A DNA stretch of 64,000 bases from Maribacter algarum (ex Zhang et al. 2020) (GTDB lineage Bacteria; Bacteroidota; Bacteroidia; Flavobacteriales; Flavobacteriaceae): contig NZ_VATY01000002.1 of NCBI RefSeq assembly GCF_005885635.1, positions 186,001-250,000 of the forward strand. The letters are read 5' to 3'. Under the pieces are notes generated by a model. The model worked only from the letters and a program-made list of their open reading frames with translations. It was not told the origin of the DNA and ran no database searches. Below, one piece after another: positions 18,802 to 29,330 of the stretch. Numbering within the stretch: the first letter of the stretch is position 1; each line of letters opens with the position of its first letter. Position numbers and translations under genes: made by a program.

Positions 18802-20316
18802 TTACTTATTAGTAACCGCTTTTTGATATATTTCGCTTAAATCGAGGGGGTCGTTGAGTTCTTTTTGAAGCTGTTGAAGGTCTGCAAAAAGTGACTGAAT
18901 CTTTTCTTGGTATTCTTGCTTTTCAGACAGGTTATTCATTTCTTCAGGGTCATTTTTCATGTCAAACAATAGTACGGTATTCCCTTTTGGATAAACCATT
19001 AACTTAAATCCGTCTTTTCGTATCATGCGTTGGAAATTGATATAACCATTGTAAATACCGTTGTAATGGCTTTCAGTACGACTTCCATATACCAAATCTA
19101 GGACACTGTTGAAGTAAACATAATCTGGCTTATCTACTCCCGCCAATTCGAGACTAGTGGCCATTGCGTCTTGTAAATAGATATCTGCATCTACTTTTTT
19201 ATTAGCAGGAATATCAGGCCCAACAATCATAAACGGGGGTCTTATACTATGGTCAAATTGTGTTTGCTTACCTAATAAGCCATGACGCCCCATAGCTAAT
19301 CCGTGATCAGAGGTAAATAAGATGTAGGTGTTGTCCATTTTTCCCGTAGCTTCCAACCCATTCAAAATCTCGCCTATTTGGTCATCTAAATGGGTAATAA
19401 GTGCATAATATTCCTTGATATGGGTTTTAACGGCGTATTCTGTTCTTGGGAAAGGCGCCAATGCCTCATCCCGTAAATCGGGTCCATTGCCAATGCTATC
19501 CTTAAAGGGATACATGGGGAGAAAACTTTCAGGAACACTTATGTTCTCTAACGGATACAGATCCAGATATTTCTGTGGAGCCTGTCTTGGGTCATGAGGC
19601 GCATTGAATGCCAAATACATAAAGAAAGGTTTATCGCTTGATTTGGTCTGATCAATAAAACCTAGAGCGTCATCTTTTAAAACTTCACTCCAATGTTTTC
19701 CATCTTGCCAAAATCCTCCAAATACCTTGTTTGTGGGTGTCCAAAGTGTGTCGTTTTCATTTAGTGGACGATTGTAACCAATGGCCCGTATCTCTTCTTC
19801 TGATTTCCCTTCTTTAAGCATTTTGTTGATATAGGGAATTGTACCTTGATGACTCCACGCATCCCTAGGCATTCCGGGTCGAATATGGACCACATTTTGA
19901 AAAACTGAATCTGCGGGAGCATCAACATGCCATTTTCCAGTCATATACGTTTCATAGCCAGCACCCTCCATGAGTTTACCCCAAGTTTTATCAAAATTCT
20001 TGTTCTCCTTCCATCCTTGACGGAAATCATCCACATCCCAAACACTTCTTCCTGAAATTATCATTGCTCGGGAAGCAGCACAAACAGCACCGTTCCATGC
20101 CCCCATGTTATAGGTATGCGTAAAGGTGGTCCCTTTTTTTACCAATCGATTTAAATTCGGTGTTTGCACTTCATTATTTCCTAGGGCATTAATTGCAGTG
20201 TAAGTCAGGTCATCGGCAAAAACAAAAACGATATTAGGTTTTTTGGGTGTTTCTTTTTCTTCGGATTGGCATCCGAGTAGTAGTACGAAGCCCAGCAAGA
20301 AAAATACCTTTTTCAT
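18802..20316 (-). CDS. S1-family sulfatase, lipoprotein
   Basis: Sulfatase of 504 aa with a lipoprotein signal (LLGC, Cys16). Metal-binding Asp35-Asp36 lie in FADDLTY. The maturation motif is CAASR with formylglycine Cys79, preceded by NMGAWNGAV, a context seen in choline-sulfatase-like and several polysaccharide sulfatase subfamilies. FTSDHGLAMGRHGLLGKQ near 320-337 supplies metal and sulfate-binding residues. Ala replaces the usual Pro at the third position of CxPSR; this CxAxR variant is known to be recognised by sulfatase-maturing enzymes. Located 3 bp downstream of the next sulfatase gene, hence co-transcribed with it. Exact substrate unknown. Confidence 0.92.
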   Translation of the reverse strand: MKKVFFLLGFVLLLGCQSEEKETPKKPNIVFVFADDLTYTAINALGNNEVQTPNLNRLVKKGTTFTHTYNMGAWNGAVCAASRAMIISGRSVWDVDDFRQGWKENKNFDKTWGKLMEGAGYETYMTGKWHVDAPADSVFQNVVHIRPGMPRDAWSHQGTIPYINKMLKEGKSEEEIRAIGYNRPLNENDTLWTPTNKVFGGFWQDGKHWSEVLKDDALGFIDQTKSSDKPFFMYLAFNAPHDPRQAPQKYLDLYPLENISVPESFLPMYPFKDSIGNGPDLRDEALAPFPRTEYAVKTHIKEYYALITHLDDQIGEILNGLEATGKMDNTYILFTSDHGLAMGRHGLLGKQTQFDHSIRPPFMIVGPDIPANKKVDADIYLQDAMATSLELAGVDKPDYVYFNSVLDLVYGSRTESHYNGIYNGYINFQRMIRKDGFKLMVYPKGNTVLLFDMKNDPEEMNNLSEKQEYQEKIQSLFADLQQLQKELNDPLDLSEIYQKAVTNK

Positions 20317-20319
20317 ATG

Positions 20320-22140
20320 TTATAGCTTTTCGATTTCGGTATAATAGGCAGATAGCTCTGTGCCATCTTGTGTCAAAAAATTACTTTTCAGTTCATAACT
20401 GCCTTTAGATAGGTTGGCCTTAACGACGATAAAATTATCGGATGTATGAGCGTCGGATTTAAACCTGGAGTTTCCTATCTGAATAAAACCAGTGTCTATT
20501 TTAAGAGTTTTTCCTTCTGGAAGCCCATCCATAAATGATGTTCCTTCAATTTTCTCGACCGATGTATTCAAACCGAGTCTTGACTCTGGAGAATAACGGT
20601 ATAGTTTGAACTGATAAGCCCCATCCTCAACTACATTGATACTATAAAACCCATTAGGATGTGCTTCACCTTTTCGAATCTGTACTTGATTCCAAGGCAG
20701 ATTATCTGCAGTATGCATATCATGAATGGTTATAAGTACGGGATTTGCAGCTTCTTCTCCAACAGGAATTTCAGCATATCGAATATCGGACTCTATACTT
20801 TTCCACCAGGTATCGTAAAACTCCTGCATTTTTTTAACTTGATCAGGATATTTTTCGGCGATATCGTTTTGTTGTCCGACATCTTCAAGCGTATTATAAA
20901 GCTCTTTGCCATTGACCAAGCGCCATTCGCCTTGCATGACAGATGGGTTTCTGCCTTTTTCGGGAAGTTGATTTCGTTGTGTATCTACTACCAGCATTCG
21001 TTCGCTGTCTTTCTCTTCACCTTTCAAAGTGGCGGCCATACTTTTACCGTCTAAAGGTTTTTTTGAAGTATATGGAAGATTGGCTAATTCCGCCAAGGTT
21101 GGTAATAAGTCTACATGGGCCACTAAATCATTGCTTTTCCCTTTCTGCTGAATATTTCCATTTGGCCAACTTATAAAGAAAGGAACTTTATGCCCACCAT
21201 CGTAGTGGCTACCCTTTGTTCCTCTTAATCCTGAATTGTATCCTAGAACTTCGCCACTTTCTTTTAAGGTTGCAATTCCTCTAGCTGTTCCATTATCTGT
21301 GGTGAAAATCAGAATAGTATTATCGAATTGGTCCGTTTCTTTGAGATGTGACACTAGTCTTCCGAAGTTATCGTCTATGTTAGAAACCATTCCGTAAAAC
21401 CTCTTTTGGATAGCGGTCAATGGAGTCGATGCATACATTTGTTCATATTTCTCAGGAACGTTAAAAGGTCCGTGGGCTGCATTCAATGCCAAATACATGA
21501 AGAAAGGCTCATCTTTGCGTTCTTTCGTATAATCGATAGCCTCATCGAACCAAACATCCGTGCAGTATCCTTTGGTTTTTTCTGGAACGCCATTTCTAAA
21601 ATAGGTATCATCAAAGTAATTGTTGTTCCAGTAGTCTGGAGTTTGTTGAACACCTCCACCACCGTGATAAAAAGCTTCTTGAAAACCCCTGTCGTGTGGT
21701 CTGAACGGATAATTATCACCTAAATGCCATTTCCCCAGCATTGCGGTTTGGTAACTATTTCGTAAGAACACTTCGGCCATGGTTTCTTCATCTTCCAATA
21801 AAATAGAACAGCCTGCAATCGTATGCCACGCATTATTTCTATTGGCGTTTCTTCCCGTCATGATTCCAGCCCTTGTTGGAGCGCAAGTAGTTCCTACATG
21901 AAAGTTTGTAAGCTCCATCGACTCTTTTGCAAAGGCATCAAGATGCGGTGTCTTGACAATTGGGTTGCCATGATACCCTAAATCACCATAACCTTGGTCG
22001 TCGGTAACTATGACTATTATGTTTGGTTTTTTAGAAGTCTCGGTAGTCTTATTTTGTATTTCGGTTTTTTTCTCGCCACATGAAAGAAGGAGTAGGGAAA
22101 ATAAAAAAAGAAATGGTTTTAAAAGGCGGGTTTTGGTCAT
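20320..22140 (-). CDS. S1-family arylsulfatase-like sulfatase, lipoprotein
   Basis: A 606-aa sulfatase with lipobox LLSC (Cys21). Asp47-Asp48 (VTDDQGYGDLG) bind the metal. The maturation motif is CAPTR with formylglycine Cys86; Thr in place of Ser is a common variant. The family pattern GKWHLGDNYPFRPHDRGF follows. A C-terminal extension of about 130 residues (from VLITIHDMHTADNLPWNQ onward) forms a beta-rich domain seen in some marine arylsulfatases. It lies 9 bp downstream of the HTCS regulator gene on the same strand, so regulator and sulfatases may share a transcript. Confidence 0.92.
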   Translation of the reverse strand: MTKTRLLKPFLFLFSLLLLSCGEKKTEIQNKTTETSKKPNIIVIVTDDQGYGDLGYHGNPIVKTPHLDAFAKESMELTNFHVGTTCAPTRAGIMTGRNANRNNAWHTIAGCSILLEDEETMAEVFLRNSYQTAMLGKWHLGDNYPFRPHDRGFQEAFYHGGGGVQQTPDYWNNNYFDDTYFRNGVPEKTKGYCTDVWFDEAIDYTKERKDEPFFMYLALNAAHGPFNVPEKYEQMYASTPLTAIQKRFYGMVSNIDDNFGRLVSHLKETDQFDNTILIFTTDNGTARGIATLKESGEVLGYNSGLRGTKGSHYDGGHKVPFFISWPNGNIQQKGKSNDLVAHVDLLPTLAELANLPYTSKKPLDGKSMAATLKGEEKDSERMLVVDTQRNQLPEKGRNPSVMQGEWRLVNGKELYNTLEDVGQQNDIAEKYPDQVKKMQEFYDTWWKSIESDIRYAEIPVGEEAANPVLITIHDMHTADNLPWNQVQIRKGEAHPNGFYSINVVEDGAYQFKLYRYSPESRLGLNTSVEKIEGTSFMDGLPEGKTLKIDTGFIQIGNSRFKSDAHTSDNFIVVKANLSKGSYELKSNFLTQDGTELSAYYTEIEKL

Positions 22141-22149
22141 TACCGAAGT

Positions 22150-25100
22150 TTATATTTTAATGGGTTTTCTTTCTGCCTTTCGTTTGGCTACATATTCACT
22201 GGGAATCACTCCAAACTGCTTTTTGAAACATTTTGAAAAATAAGAAGCCGTATTGAACCCCGTCATATACATGATTTCCTTGACTGAAAGGTCACTTTGG
22301 TCAAATAACTGTACAGCTCTTTTAAGTCGAATATTGCGAATGAACTCGCTAGATGATAGTCCTGTGATTTCCTTGAACTTTAAATATAGGTTACTTCTAC
22401 TGTGACCCATTTCCTTTACCATCATCTCTACATTGAAATCCGTATTGGTCATATGTTTTTCAACAATTTCAATTGCATTTTGAAGGAACAATTCATCAGT
22501 TGAGGTTACGGTGACTTCTTTGGGTTGCAAGGTAATTTCCCGATTAAAGCGTCTGCGGAGATCTTCTCTCTGCTTGACAATATTGTTCAGCTTTAGTTGT
22601 AACAACTCAATATCAAATGGCTTTCGGATGTAATCATCAGCACCATTTTGGAGCCCTTCAACTTCACTCTCTTGAGATGATTTCGCGGTTATCATTATTA
22701 CCGGAATATGACTGGTGGCCGTTTTTGTCTTAATTTTCTCGCAGAGTTCTAAGCCATCCATAACGGGCATTACAACATCAGTCAATATGATGTTTGGAAC
22801 AATTGAAATGGCCTTTTCAAGACCTTCTTTTCCATTTTCAGCTTCATATATGGTGTATTGGTCTTCGAGCATATTCTTGATAAACGAGCGGATATCTGGG
22901 TTATCATCAACCACTAATAGCACGGGAGATTTAGACCTATTATTCGATAATTCCGTATCTAAAATTTCATCGTTTAAGCTCACTGCGAATGATTCGGCTT
23001 CCGACGAACGCATTTTGAAATCACTTTCCGATTCTTCCTTAATTGTTATTTCTTCAATGTTTTCATAGGCCTCTTTTTGAATAGGCAGTGCAATTGTAAA
23101 ATTAGTCTCTACATTGGGTTCGCTGACAACAGTAATTTTCCCTTGGTGTAGCTCTACCAGATTTTTAACAAAAGAAAGCCCTATTCCGGCCCCATTTAGG
23201 TTTTTCTTGCTTTTCTCTTTTTCGACATAAAAACGTTCGAAAATATGTGAAACATTTTCCTTTGGAATACCAGTACCAGAGTCCTTAACCTGAATAAAGA
23301 CATAGGACGATGGGTTTTTCTCAAGTGGGAGGAGTTCTTTGAGGTCTTCATTAGCGCCTTCACTTATTTCAATGGTTATTTTACCAAATTCTGAAGTGAA
23401 CTTAAAAGCATTGGATAATAAATTATTCATAACCTTTTCAAGTGCTTCATGGTCAAACCAACTGGTGAGGTTTTTTACTGATGAGGTTACGTTGAAGTCA
23501 ATTCCTCTTTTATGGGCCGTAAATTGGAAGGGTTCACCAATTTCTTTTATAAAAGAAACAATGTTTGTGTTTCGTACTACTAAATGCAGTTTACCCTGTC
23601 CCATCTTTCTGAAGTCAAGAAGTTGGTTCACCAATCGCATTAAATAGTCCGTGTTTTTTTGCATTAGGCTATACTGCTCGTTAGCTTTTTCGGGCGATAG
23701 TTTGTGTCCTTTTTTCTTTAGATATTCCAAAGGCCCTTTAATGAGGGTAAGAGGTGTTCTGAATTCATGTGAAATGTTAGTAAAGAACTCCAATTTCATC
23801 TGTTGCATGTCCTCGAATTTTTCTTTCTCAAGATGTTCAAGTTGTAGACTGTGTTTTTCGGTGGTCTTTATTATGGTAAACTTTCTATACGCGAAGAGCG
23901 CCAGAATACCTAAAATGCCGTATAACAAGTAGGCCCATGTAGTCTGCCAAAACGGTGGTACAATAGTAAGTTTTATTGAAGATGGGGTCTTATCCCATAA
24001 ACCATCATTATTCGATGCTTTGACTTTTAGGATGTATTCACCAGGTTCGAGATTCGTATAGGTTGCAAAACGTTTGCTAGAACTAGTGTTTATCCAATCC
24101 TCATCAAAACCTTCTAACATATAAGCGAAATTGTTTTTTTGCGGCGCAGCGAAATGTAGTGATGCAAATTCAAATGAAAAACTATTTTCCCAGTGTTTCA
24201 ATTGAATTTCCTCAGTTTCATATAGGGGTTTTTCCAAAATTATACGGTTATTGACTTCGCCACCAACTTTTACGGATGTATTGAAAATCGAAAAATCAGT
24301 AATCACCGTTTCAGCGGGATGTGGGTTTTCTATAATTTGATTGGGATAGAATGCGTTAAAGCCGTTAACCCCTCCGAACAGCATTTCGCCATTCCGTCGT
24401 TTCAAGGCGGCCAGCTCTTGAAATTCATTGCTTTGCAAACCATCATTAACATCGAAGTTTTTAAATTCACCCGCTTTTGAATCGAAGCGAGTCAATCCTT
24501 GGTTTGTTGAAAGCCAGAGATTTTGGTTTTCATCTTCCAGAATACCTTTAATAACATTATTGGGAAGGCCTTGTGATTCCGTGTAGGATATAAAGCTGGG
24601 TTTACCATCCTGTGAAACCGAAACGAACTTGTTAATACCACCACCAAATGTACCTATCCAAAAATCCCCCATAGTGCTCTCATAAAGCGCTAATATGTAG
24701 TTGTGGCTGAGGGAGTTCTTATTCTGTGGGTCATTTTGAAAAACTTCAAATTGGGGGTTAGGGCTCAAAACTTGATCCGGCGATAACCTGCATAACCCGT
24801 TGGCTGTCCCAAACCAGATATTCCCTTCGCTGTCCTCAAAAATGCTTCTAATGATATTGCTCGGAATACTTTGTGTATTACCCTCACTGTATACAAACTG
24901 ATTTTTAACATAACCTTCTCCATTTTGATTTGGCACCCACCTTTGGACTCCGCCCCCATAAGTGCCTACCCAAACATTTTGATTACTGTCTGTGAGCAAA
25001 GCAAAAACGCTATTGCCTACCTCTTCAAATGGAAGGATGTTTTCGTTCTTGATATTTGCTGGGTTGGAAATATCTAAATGATATAATCCCGGAGTATTTT

Positions 25101-26418
25101 CGACACCTATTAAGAGGCTCTTCTTATTTCCAACATTTGTTTCGGTTATTGCGAAAGGTTTCAAAGTAGCATTGAAAGTTTTAAAGCGGGAGTAGCCCAA
25201 TGTATTTTCATTATCTAATAAATTTAAGCCGCCACCTTCAGTACCAATCCAAATGTTTCCGTTACTATCCTCAAAAATTGAACGTATTTTGTCATAGCTG
25301 AGACTATTAGGATCCAATGTTTTTCTAATGTGTGCAAACTGTTTTCGATCTGGATCGAACTTACTTACACCTCCACCATTTGTTCCAACCCATACAATGC
25401 CGGTCTTATCAACCGCAAGTGATTTGATAATATTTTTTTTAATACTGTTAGGTTGAAGTGGATTATAAGTGAATCGTTGTTCGAATGTTGGTAATTCATT
25501 TTGGGCCGAGTTATCAAAAAGTAATAACCCGTTGTTGGTTCCGCACCATATATTATGGTTTTGGTCAAGAATGAAATTATTGAAAAGCCCATCAAAAACC
25601 TTACTCATTTTGGTATCGACCACTCCTTTTTTGTGCATGTACATCGCATCTATAGTACCAATTATTAGCCTATTATCCCTGTCCTCGGCTATACTCAGAA
25701 CCGTTGTGTTTTCTAACCCCAATTCCGTATTAATAGATTTGAAATAAAGATTCCCATTTCTATCTCTTGAAAGTTTAAAAATTCCTCCGATACCCCCCAC
25801 TAATAATTGATTCTTACTATTTTCAAAAATCTTGTAAATACGTCGACCATCGAAATTCGGAAGCAGAGACTCTTGATTAAATGGAATATGCTCAAATACG
25901 GCACTATCCAAAGGCTTTTTTAGATCCAGCATATCAACACCTCTATTTGTACCTATCCATAATAATTCATTGTGATCTTTATATAGGGTGGAGATATGAT
26001 TATTTATTAAACTCTTCGGATCGTCCTTTTTATGCTTGAAAGCTCTAAACTTTTCACTAGACCTATCAAAGAGATTTAGACCGCTACCTGTGGTCCCAAT
26101 CCATAGGTTTTTATTTTTATCACCTACAATATCAAAAATCAGATTACTATTGATACTTTCAGAATCATTAGGATCAGGATTATAGACGGTAAATTCATAA
26201 CCGTCATATTTGTTTAGACCATCATGTGTAGCAAACCACATGAAACCTTGGTCATCTTGGTAAATAGAATTGATATCGCTCTGGGAAAGACCATCTTCAG
26301 TAGTTAAGTGATCAAAAAATATGTTTTCTTGGGCAAAACAGGAATTGTTACCAAAAATGAATACTAACAACACGATTGCTAGTTTGTAAATAATTATATA
26401 GGGGCCTTTCTCCTTCAT
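22150..26418 (-). CDS. Hybrid two-component system regulator (HTCS)
   Basis: Single-protein sensor/regulator of the kind that controls polysaccharide utilisation loci. I prefer ATG at 26418 over a start 33 bp upstream because a GAGAAAA stretch precedes it and the signal/TM segment then starts normally. In order (numbered from the longer frame): signal or TM at 19-40; a two-component-regulator propeller with repeated WIGT.GGGLN units to about 745; a Y_Y_Y domain; TM at about 833-852; HisKA with NISHEFRTPL (His near 892); an HATPase domain with GAGIGLSFVKNLV; a receiver domain with VVDDNPD and phospho-acceptor in LTDVVMPVMDG (near 1223); and an AraC HTH at about 1323-1427. It would sense an oligosaccharide in the periplasm and switch the island genes. 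Confidence 0.95.
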   Translation of the reverse strand: MKEKGPYIIIYKLAIVLLVFIFGNNSCFAQENIFFDHLTTEDGLSQSDINSIYQDDQGFMWFATHDGLNKYDGYEFTVYNPDPNDSESINSNLIFDIVGDKNKNLWIGTTGSGLNLFDRSSEKFRAFKHKKDDPKSLINNHISTLYKDHNELLWIGTNRGVDMLDLKKPLDSAVFEHIPFNQESLLPNFDGRRIYKIFENSKNQLLVGGIGGIFKLSRDRNGNLYFKSINTELGLENTTVLSIAEDRDNRLIIGTIDAMYMHKKGVVDTKMSKVFDGLFNNFILDQNHNIWCGTNNGLLLFDNSAQNELPTFEQRFTYNPLQPNSIKKNIIKSLAVDKTGIVWVGTNGGGVSKFDPDRKQFAHIRKTLDPNSLSYDKIRSIFEDSNGNIWIGTEGGGLNLLDNENTLGYSRFKTFNATLKPFAITETNVGNKKSLLIGVENTPGLYHLDISNPANIKNENILPFEEVGNSVFALLTDSNQNVWVGTYGGGVQRWVPNQNGEGYVKNQFVYSEGNTQSIPSNIIRSIFEDSEGNIWFGTANGLCRLSPDQVLSPNPQFEVFQNDPQNKNSLSHNYILALYESTMGDFWIGTFGGGINKFVSVSQDGKPSFISYTESQGLPNNVIKGILEDENQNLWLSTNQGLTRFDSKAGEFKNFDVNDGLQSNEFQELAALKRRNGEMLFGGVNGFNAFYPNQIIENPHPAETVITDFSIFNTSVKVGGEVNNRIILEKPLYETEEIQLKHWENSFSFEFASLHFAAPQKNNFAYMLEGFDEDWINTSSSKRFATYTNLEPGEYILKVKASNNDGLWDKTPSSIKLTIVPPFWQTTWAYLLYGILGILALFAYRKFTIIKTTEKHSLQLEHLEKEKFEDMQQMKLEFFTNISHEFRTPLTLIKGPLEYLKKKGHKLSPEKANEQYSLMQKNTDYLMRLVNQLLDFRKMGQGKLHLVVRNTNIVSFIKEIGEPFQFTAHKRGIDFNVTSSVKNLTSWFDHEALEKVMNNLLSNAFKFTSEFGKITIEISEGANEDLKELLPLEKNPSSYVFIQVKDSGTGIPKENVSHIFERFYVEKEKSKKNLNGAGIGLSFVKNLVELHQGKITVVSEPNVETNFTIALPIQKEAYENIEEITIKEESESDFKMRSSEAESFAVSLNDEILDTELSNNRSKSPVLLVVDDNPDIRSFIKNMLEDQYTIYEAENGKEGLEKAISIVPNIILTDVVMPVMDGLELCEKIKTKTATSHIPVIMITAKSSQESEVEGLQNGADDYIRKPFDIELLQLKLNNIVKQREDLRRRFNREITLQPKEVTVTSTDELFLQNAIEIVEKHMTNTDFNVEMMVKEMGHSRSNLYLKFKEITGLSSSEFIRNIRLKRAVQLFDQSDLSVKEIMYMTGFNTASYFSKCFKKQFGVIPSEYVAKRKAERKPIKI

Positions 26419-26501
26419 TCGTATTTTCTCTAAGGTATTTAAATATACCAAATTAAAATTATCGTTGTTACTATGTAAATATTCAATTACCCTTCAAAAA
26501 A

Positions 26502-29330
26502 TTAATTCTTGATTTCCTTGATTTTGAACCCATTCAATATAACTGGATTTGTACTTTCATCCGAACCAATGGTAATCAAAACAGGAACATTGCCGTTAGA
26601 CTGAATTTCATAACTTTTAGAAGCGGGTTTCGAGTTTCCTAAGCGATTGCCTGAAGTAGGTTTAATTGACACCGTTGTGTCCACTCCTGAACTATCTAAA
26701 ATATGTATGGTGTAGTTTGGTACGTTCTTTTGCTCTTCCATCAGGTGATGATAGGAAGTTATGGAGTAGGTGCCCTTGGCGAGATTGGATAATACAATGG
26801 TAATATCTTTATAACTTTCAATTCCATCAGCACCAACATAGGCTAAATCTGCAGATAAACCCCAGCCGTTTCTCCACTCCAATTGCGAATCGCTTTCAAT
26901 TCCAATACTAAGTTTAGGAAAGTCCTTTAGCTTTGGTTTAAGGGAAGGGTTCCATTCCGACCATCCAAATTGGACCAGGCGTTCCTTGCCTCCTCCAAAG
27001 TCAATTTTAGCTTCTTTTAGTTCATAATAAGGTTTTATATCTGTTTTGCTGCGATTCGAATTATATGGAACGGAATTAATCGAAACCTTAGATGATTTTA
27101 AACCAACTGCAGAAGCCTCAACTGTTATCATACCTGCTGTGGATTTTGATTTAATGAATGCTGTGGCAACTCCGTGGTATGCCTTAAAGGGATTAGCACC
27201 CAATGCGGCATCACCTATGATTTTTCCAGCTCCTTTTATAGTAAAGGTCACGGCTGTGGAATCTTTGGTTACATGATTTCCTGCTTTATCAAGAACATAT
27301 GCTTTTACTACTTTGATATCCGATGCATTGGCATTAAAAGGTTTGTTGTCATCTTCAATAAGAACTTTCAAACGGTATGGACTTTTACTTTTACCTAAGG
27401 AATGGGTTTTGACTATTTTTCCATTGGAAATTCCTTTTGCAGTCAACTCACCCTCTTTCCAATCATAGTCAAATGTAAATGAAGGATGTTCAATGTACGG
27501 ACGGTCATCATTCTGGTCGGGAAATTGTCGTGCAATTACTTTTCCATCCTTACTAAGTTCTATTTCTTCGGAATTACTAAAAACCAGTACTTGTTTATCT
27601 TCAGATGCACGTTCGTCAGCAATATGTACAATCGGCCTTTCAAGCATTTCAGATTGATACCAATAATACACAGGATTTGGCTCGCGATACATCGAAAATA
27701 TTCTACGTGGATACAATCCTCGATTGGGTTTAAATGCTTGGTAATCATGAGCTGTCCAAACAGCAACACCAAGATGATTCGCGGATGCCCTTGCTTTTGA
27801 AACTTCAAATTGGTTTCTTGAAGCATCAGCCGAGCTACCGTGTTCGCAGAGGAAGGTGAATTCGTTGGGATTGATATCCATATTCTGATAATCCATAGGG
27901 GTGTAGATATCGGTGACTCCTGAATTTCTAGGGCCACTCCAAGGACTCCCATTTGATGCTGTCATTCTTGTCGGGTCCTCTTGTTTACAAGCATAATGTA
28001 ATTGAGGCACTGGTCCGCGGTGGTTTAAAGAACCTCCCCACATCAATATTGATGGGTGATTTCTATGATTTCGAATCATTCTTCGCGTGGCCTCTTCGAG
28101 ATTTGAAAACCAAGCATCATCGCCGATACCGATCCAACTGGGTGGTTCTTCGTAAACCAAGATGCCCAACTCATCACAGGCTTCTATAAAAGAATTATCA
28201 TGTGGATAATGCGCCAGTCGCACTATATTAAAACCAGCTTGTTTGAACTGCCAAGCGTCTTTCCAATGCAGGGAATTAGGAACAGCATCCCCAATAAATG
28301 GATAGGCTTGATGTCTGTTGGCTCCGACTAATTCGACTTCCTTTCCGTTTAGCAGGAATCCCTTGTCCCTGATATACTCAAATTTTCGAATCCCTAATTT
28401 GTTTTCAACCACATCAACCGGAACTCCATCTACATACACCGTGGTGTTTACGCGATACAAATAGGGACTTTCAATCGACCATAATCGTAAATTTTCTGAA
28501 ATACCACCGATTTGCGAAAAGGTGTTATCGGAATTTGGGAGAATTGGTTTGTTGGACACCAACTTACTGATTACTAATTCATTGTCGTCAATTATCCGTG
28601 TTATTAGTTTACATTCTTTTGTAGAAGATGTTTCATTTCGAATCGTGGTTCTCACATCAATGGTGGCATTTTGAGGGGTGACTGACGGGGTTGTCATGAA
28701 CACACCAGCATATTGGTCTTCCCAAGGAAAAGTCACATATACTTCGTTAGTAGTTACTAGATAAACATCACGGTACAATCCGCTGAATTTAATATAGTCA
28801 TATTGATTTCCGTCTGGCGGAACGGAGGCATTTAGACGATTGTCAGCACTTAAAAGAAATTCGTTTTCTCTACCATCTTTGAAAACGAAATCGGTGATAT
28901 CAAAATGGAAGGGCGTATATCCACCAATGGAATGTTCTCCAACATGTTTTCCATTGACCCAAAGATTCGTGACCTGATGGACACCTTCAAACTCAATAAA
29001 TACTTTTAGGTTTGCGCTGATTTTGGTAGAAATCCGTTTTTTATACCACCCGACATTTCGGTGAAATTTGGTTTGATAGGTGGAGTCGAGTCCAGTAACA
29101 TCGATAGGAACTAATTCCAAGGTATGCGGTACTGAAACACGTTCCCATTTGGCACGATCCGAATGCAGTTCTTGTTGAGTACCCTGATTCTTTTCCAAAT
29201 AGAAATCCCAGTCTTCGTTGATTTCGAGTTTGACCCTTGTTTTTGTATCAAAGTCTTGAGATGATAACATATGGGAAGTAAAAATGAATAGGGTGAGGAT
29301 GATAATGTATTGTGTATAAGAAGCTTTCAA
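26502..29330 (-). CDS. GH2-family glycoside hydrolase (beta-galactosidase-like) with unusual acid/base site
   Basis: Exported protein of 942 aa (hydrophobic leader ending near HMLSSQ). Domains: sugar-binding jelly roll (about 30-200, with VGWYKKRI and YTPFHFDITDFV), an Ig-like domain, a TIM barrel (about 315-600, beginning RDKGFLLNGKEVELVGANRHQ), Ig-like/DUF4982-type modules, and a C-terminal carbohydrate-binding-like region from about 780. The nucleophile is probably the Glu in LCEHGSS, near residue 496. The conserved acid/base segment, normally WxxGNE or WGVRxNE, reads MWGGSLNHRG near 429-438 with no Glu, so the usual proton donor is missing. Gene lies 83 bp upstream of the HTCS gene on the same strand. 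With galactokinase nearby, a galactose-releasing role is reasonable but unproven. Confidence 0.85.
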   Translation of the reverse strand: MKASYTQYIIILTLFIFTSHMLSSQDFDTKTRVKLEINEDWDFYLEKNQGTQQELHSDRAKWERVSVPHTLELVPIDVTGLDSTYQTKFHRNVGWYKKRISTKISANLKVFIEFEGVHQVTNLWVNGKHVGEHSIGGYTPFHFDITDFVFKDGRENEFLLSADNRLNASVPPDGNQYDYIKFSGLYRDVYLVTTNEVYVTFPWEDQYAGVFMTTPSVTPQNATIDVRTTIRNETSSTKECKLITRIIDDNELVISKLVSNKPILPNSDNTFSQIGGISENLRLWSIESPYLYRVNTTVYVDGVPVDVVENKLGIRKFEYIRDKGFLLNGKEVELVGANRHQAYPFIGDAVPNSLHWKDAWQFKQAGFNIVRLAHYPHDNSFIEACDELGILVYEEPPSWIGIGDDAWFSNLEEATRRMIRNHRNHPSILMWGGSLNHRGPVPQLHYACKQEDPTRMTASNGSPWSGPRNSGVTDIYTPMDYQNMDINPNEFTFLCEHGSSADASRNQFEVSKARASANHLGVAVWTAHDYQAFKPNRGLYPRRIFSMYREPNPVYYWYQSEMLERPIVHIADERASEDKQVLVFSNSEEIELSKDGKVIARQFPDQNDDRPYIEHPSFTFDYDWKEGELTAKGISNGKIVKTHSLGKSKSPYRLKVLIEDDNKPFNANASDIKVVKAYVLDKAGNHVTKDSTAVTFTIKGAGKIIGDAALGANPFKAYHGVATAFIKSKSTAGMITVEASAVGLKSSKVSINSVPYNSNRSKTDIKPYYELKEAKIDFGGGKERLVQFGWSEWNPSLKPKLKDFPKLSIGIESDSQLEWRNGWGLSADLAYVGADGIESYKDITIVLSNLAKGTYSITSYHHLMEEQKNVPNYTIHILDSSGVDTTVSIKPTSGNRLGNSKPASKSYEIQSNGNVPVLITIGSDESTNPVILNGFKIKEIKN

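Noticed and set aside
20659-21054. 131-codon open frame on the + strand inside the sulfatase gene
   Set aside because: Antisense shadow of a clear sulfatase; composition (Phe/Ile/Cys-rich) and lack of any motif indicate no coding role.
27560-27952. 130-codon open frame within the GH2 gene
   Set aside because: Same strand but a different frame from the GH2 coding sequence, which has continuous family motifs across the region.
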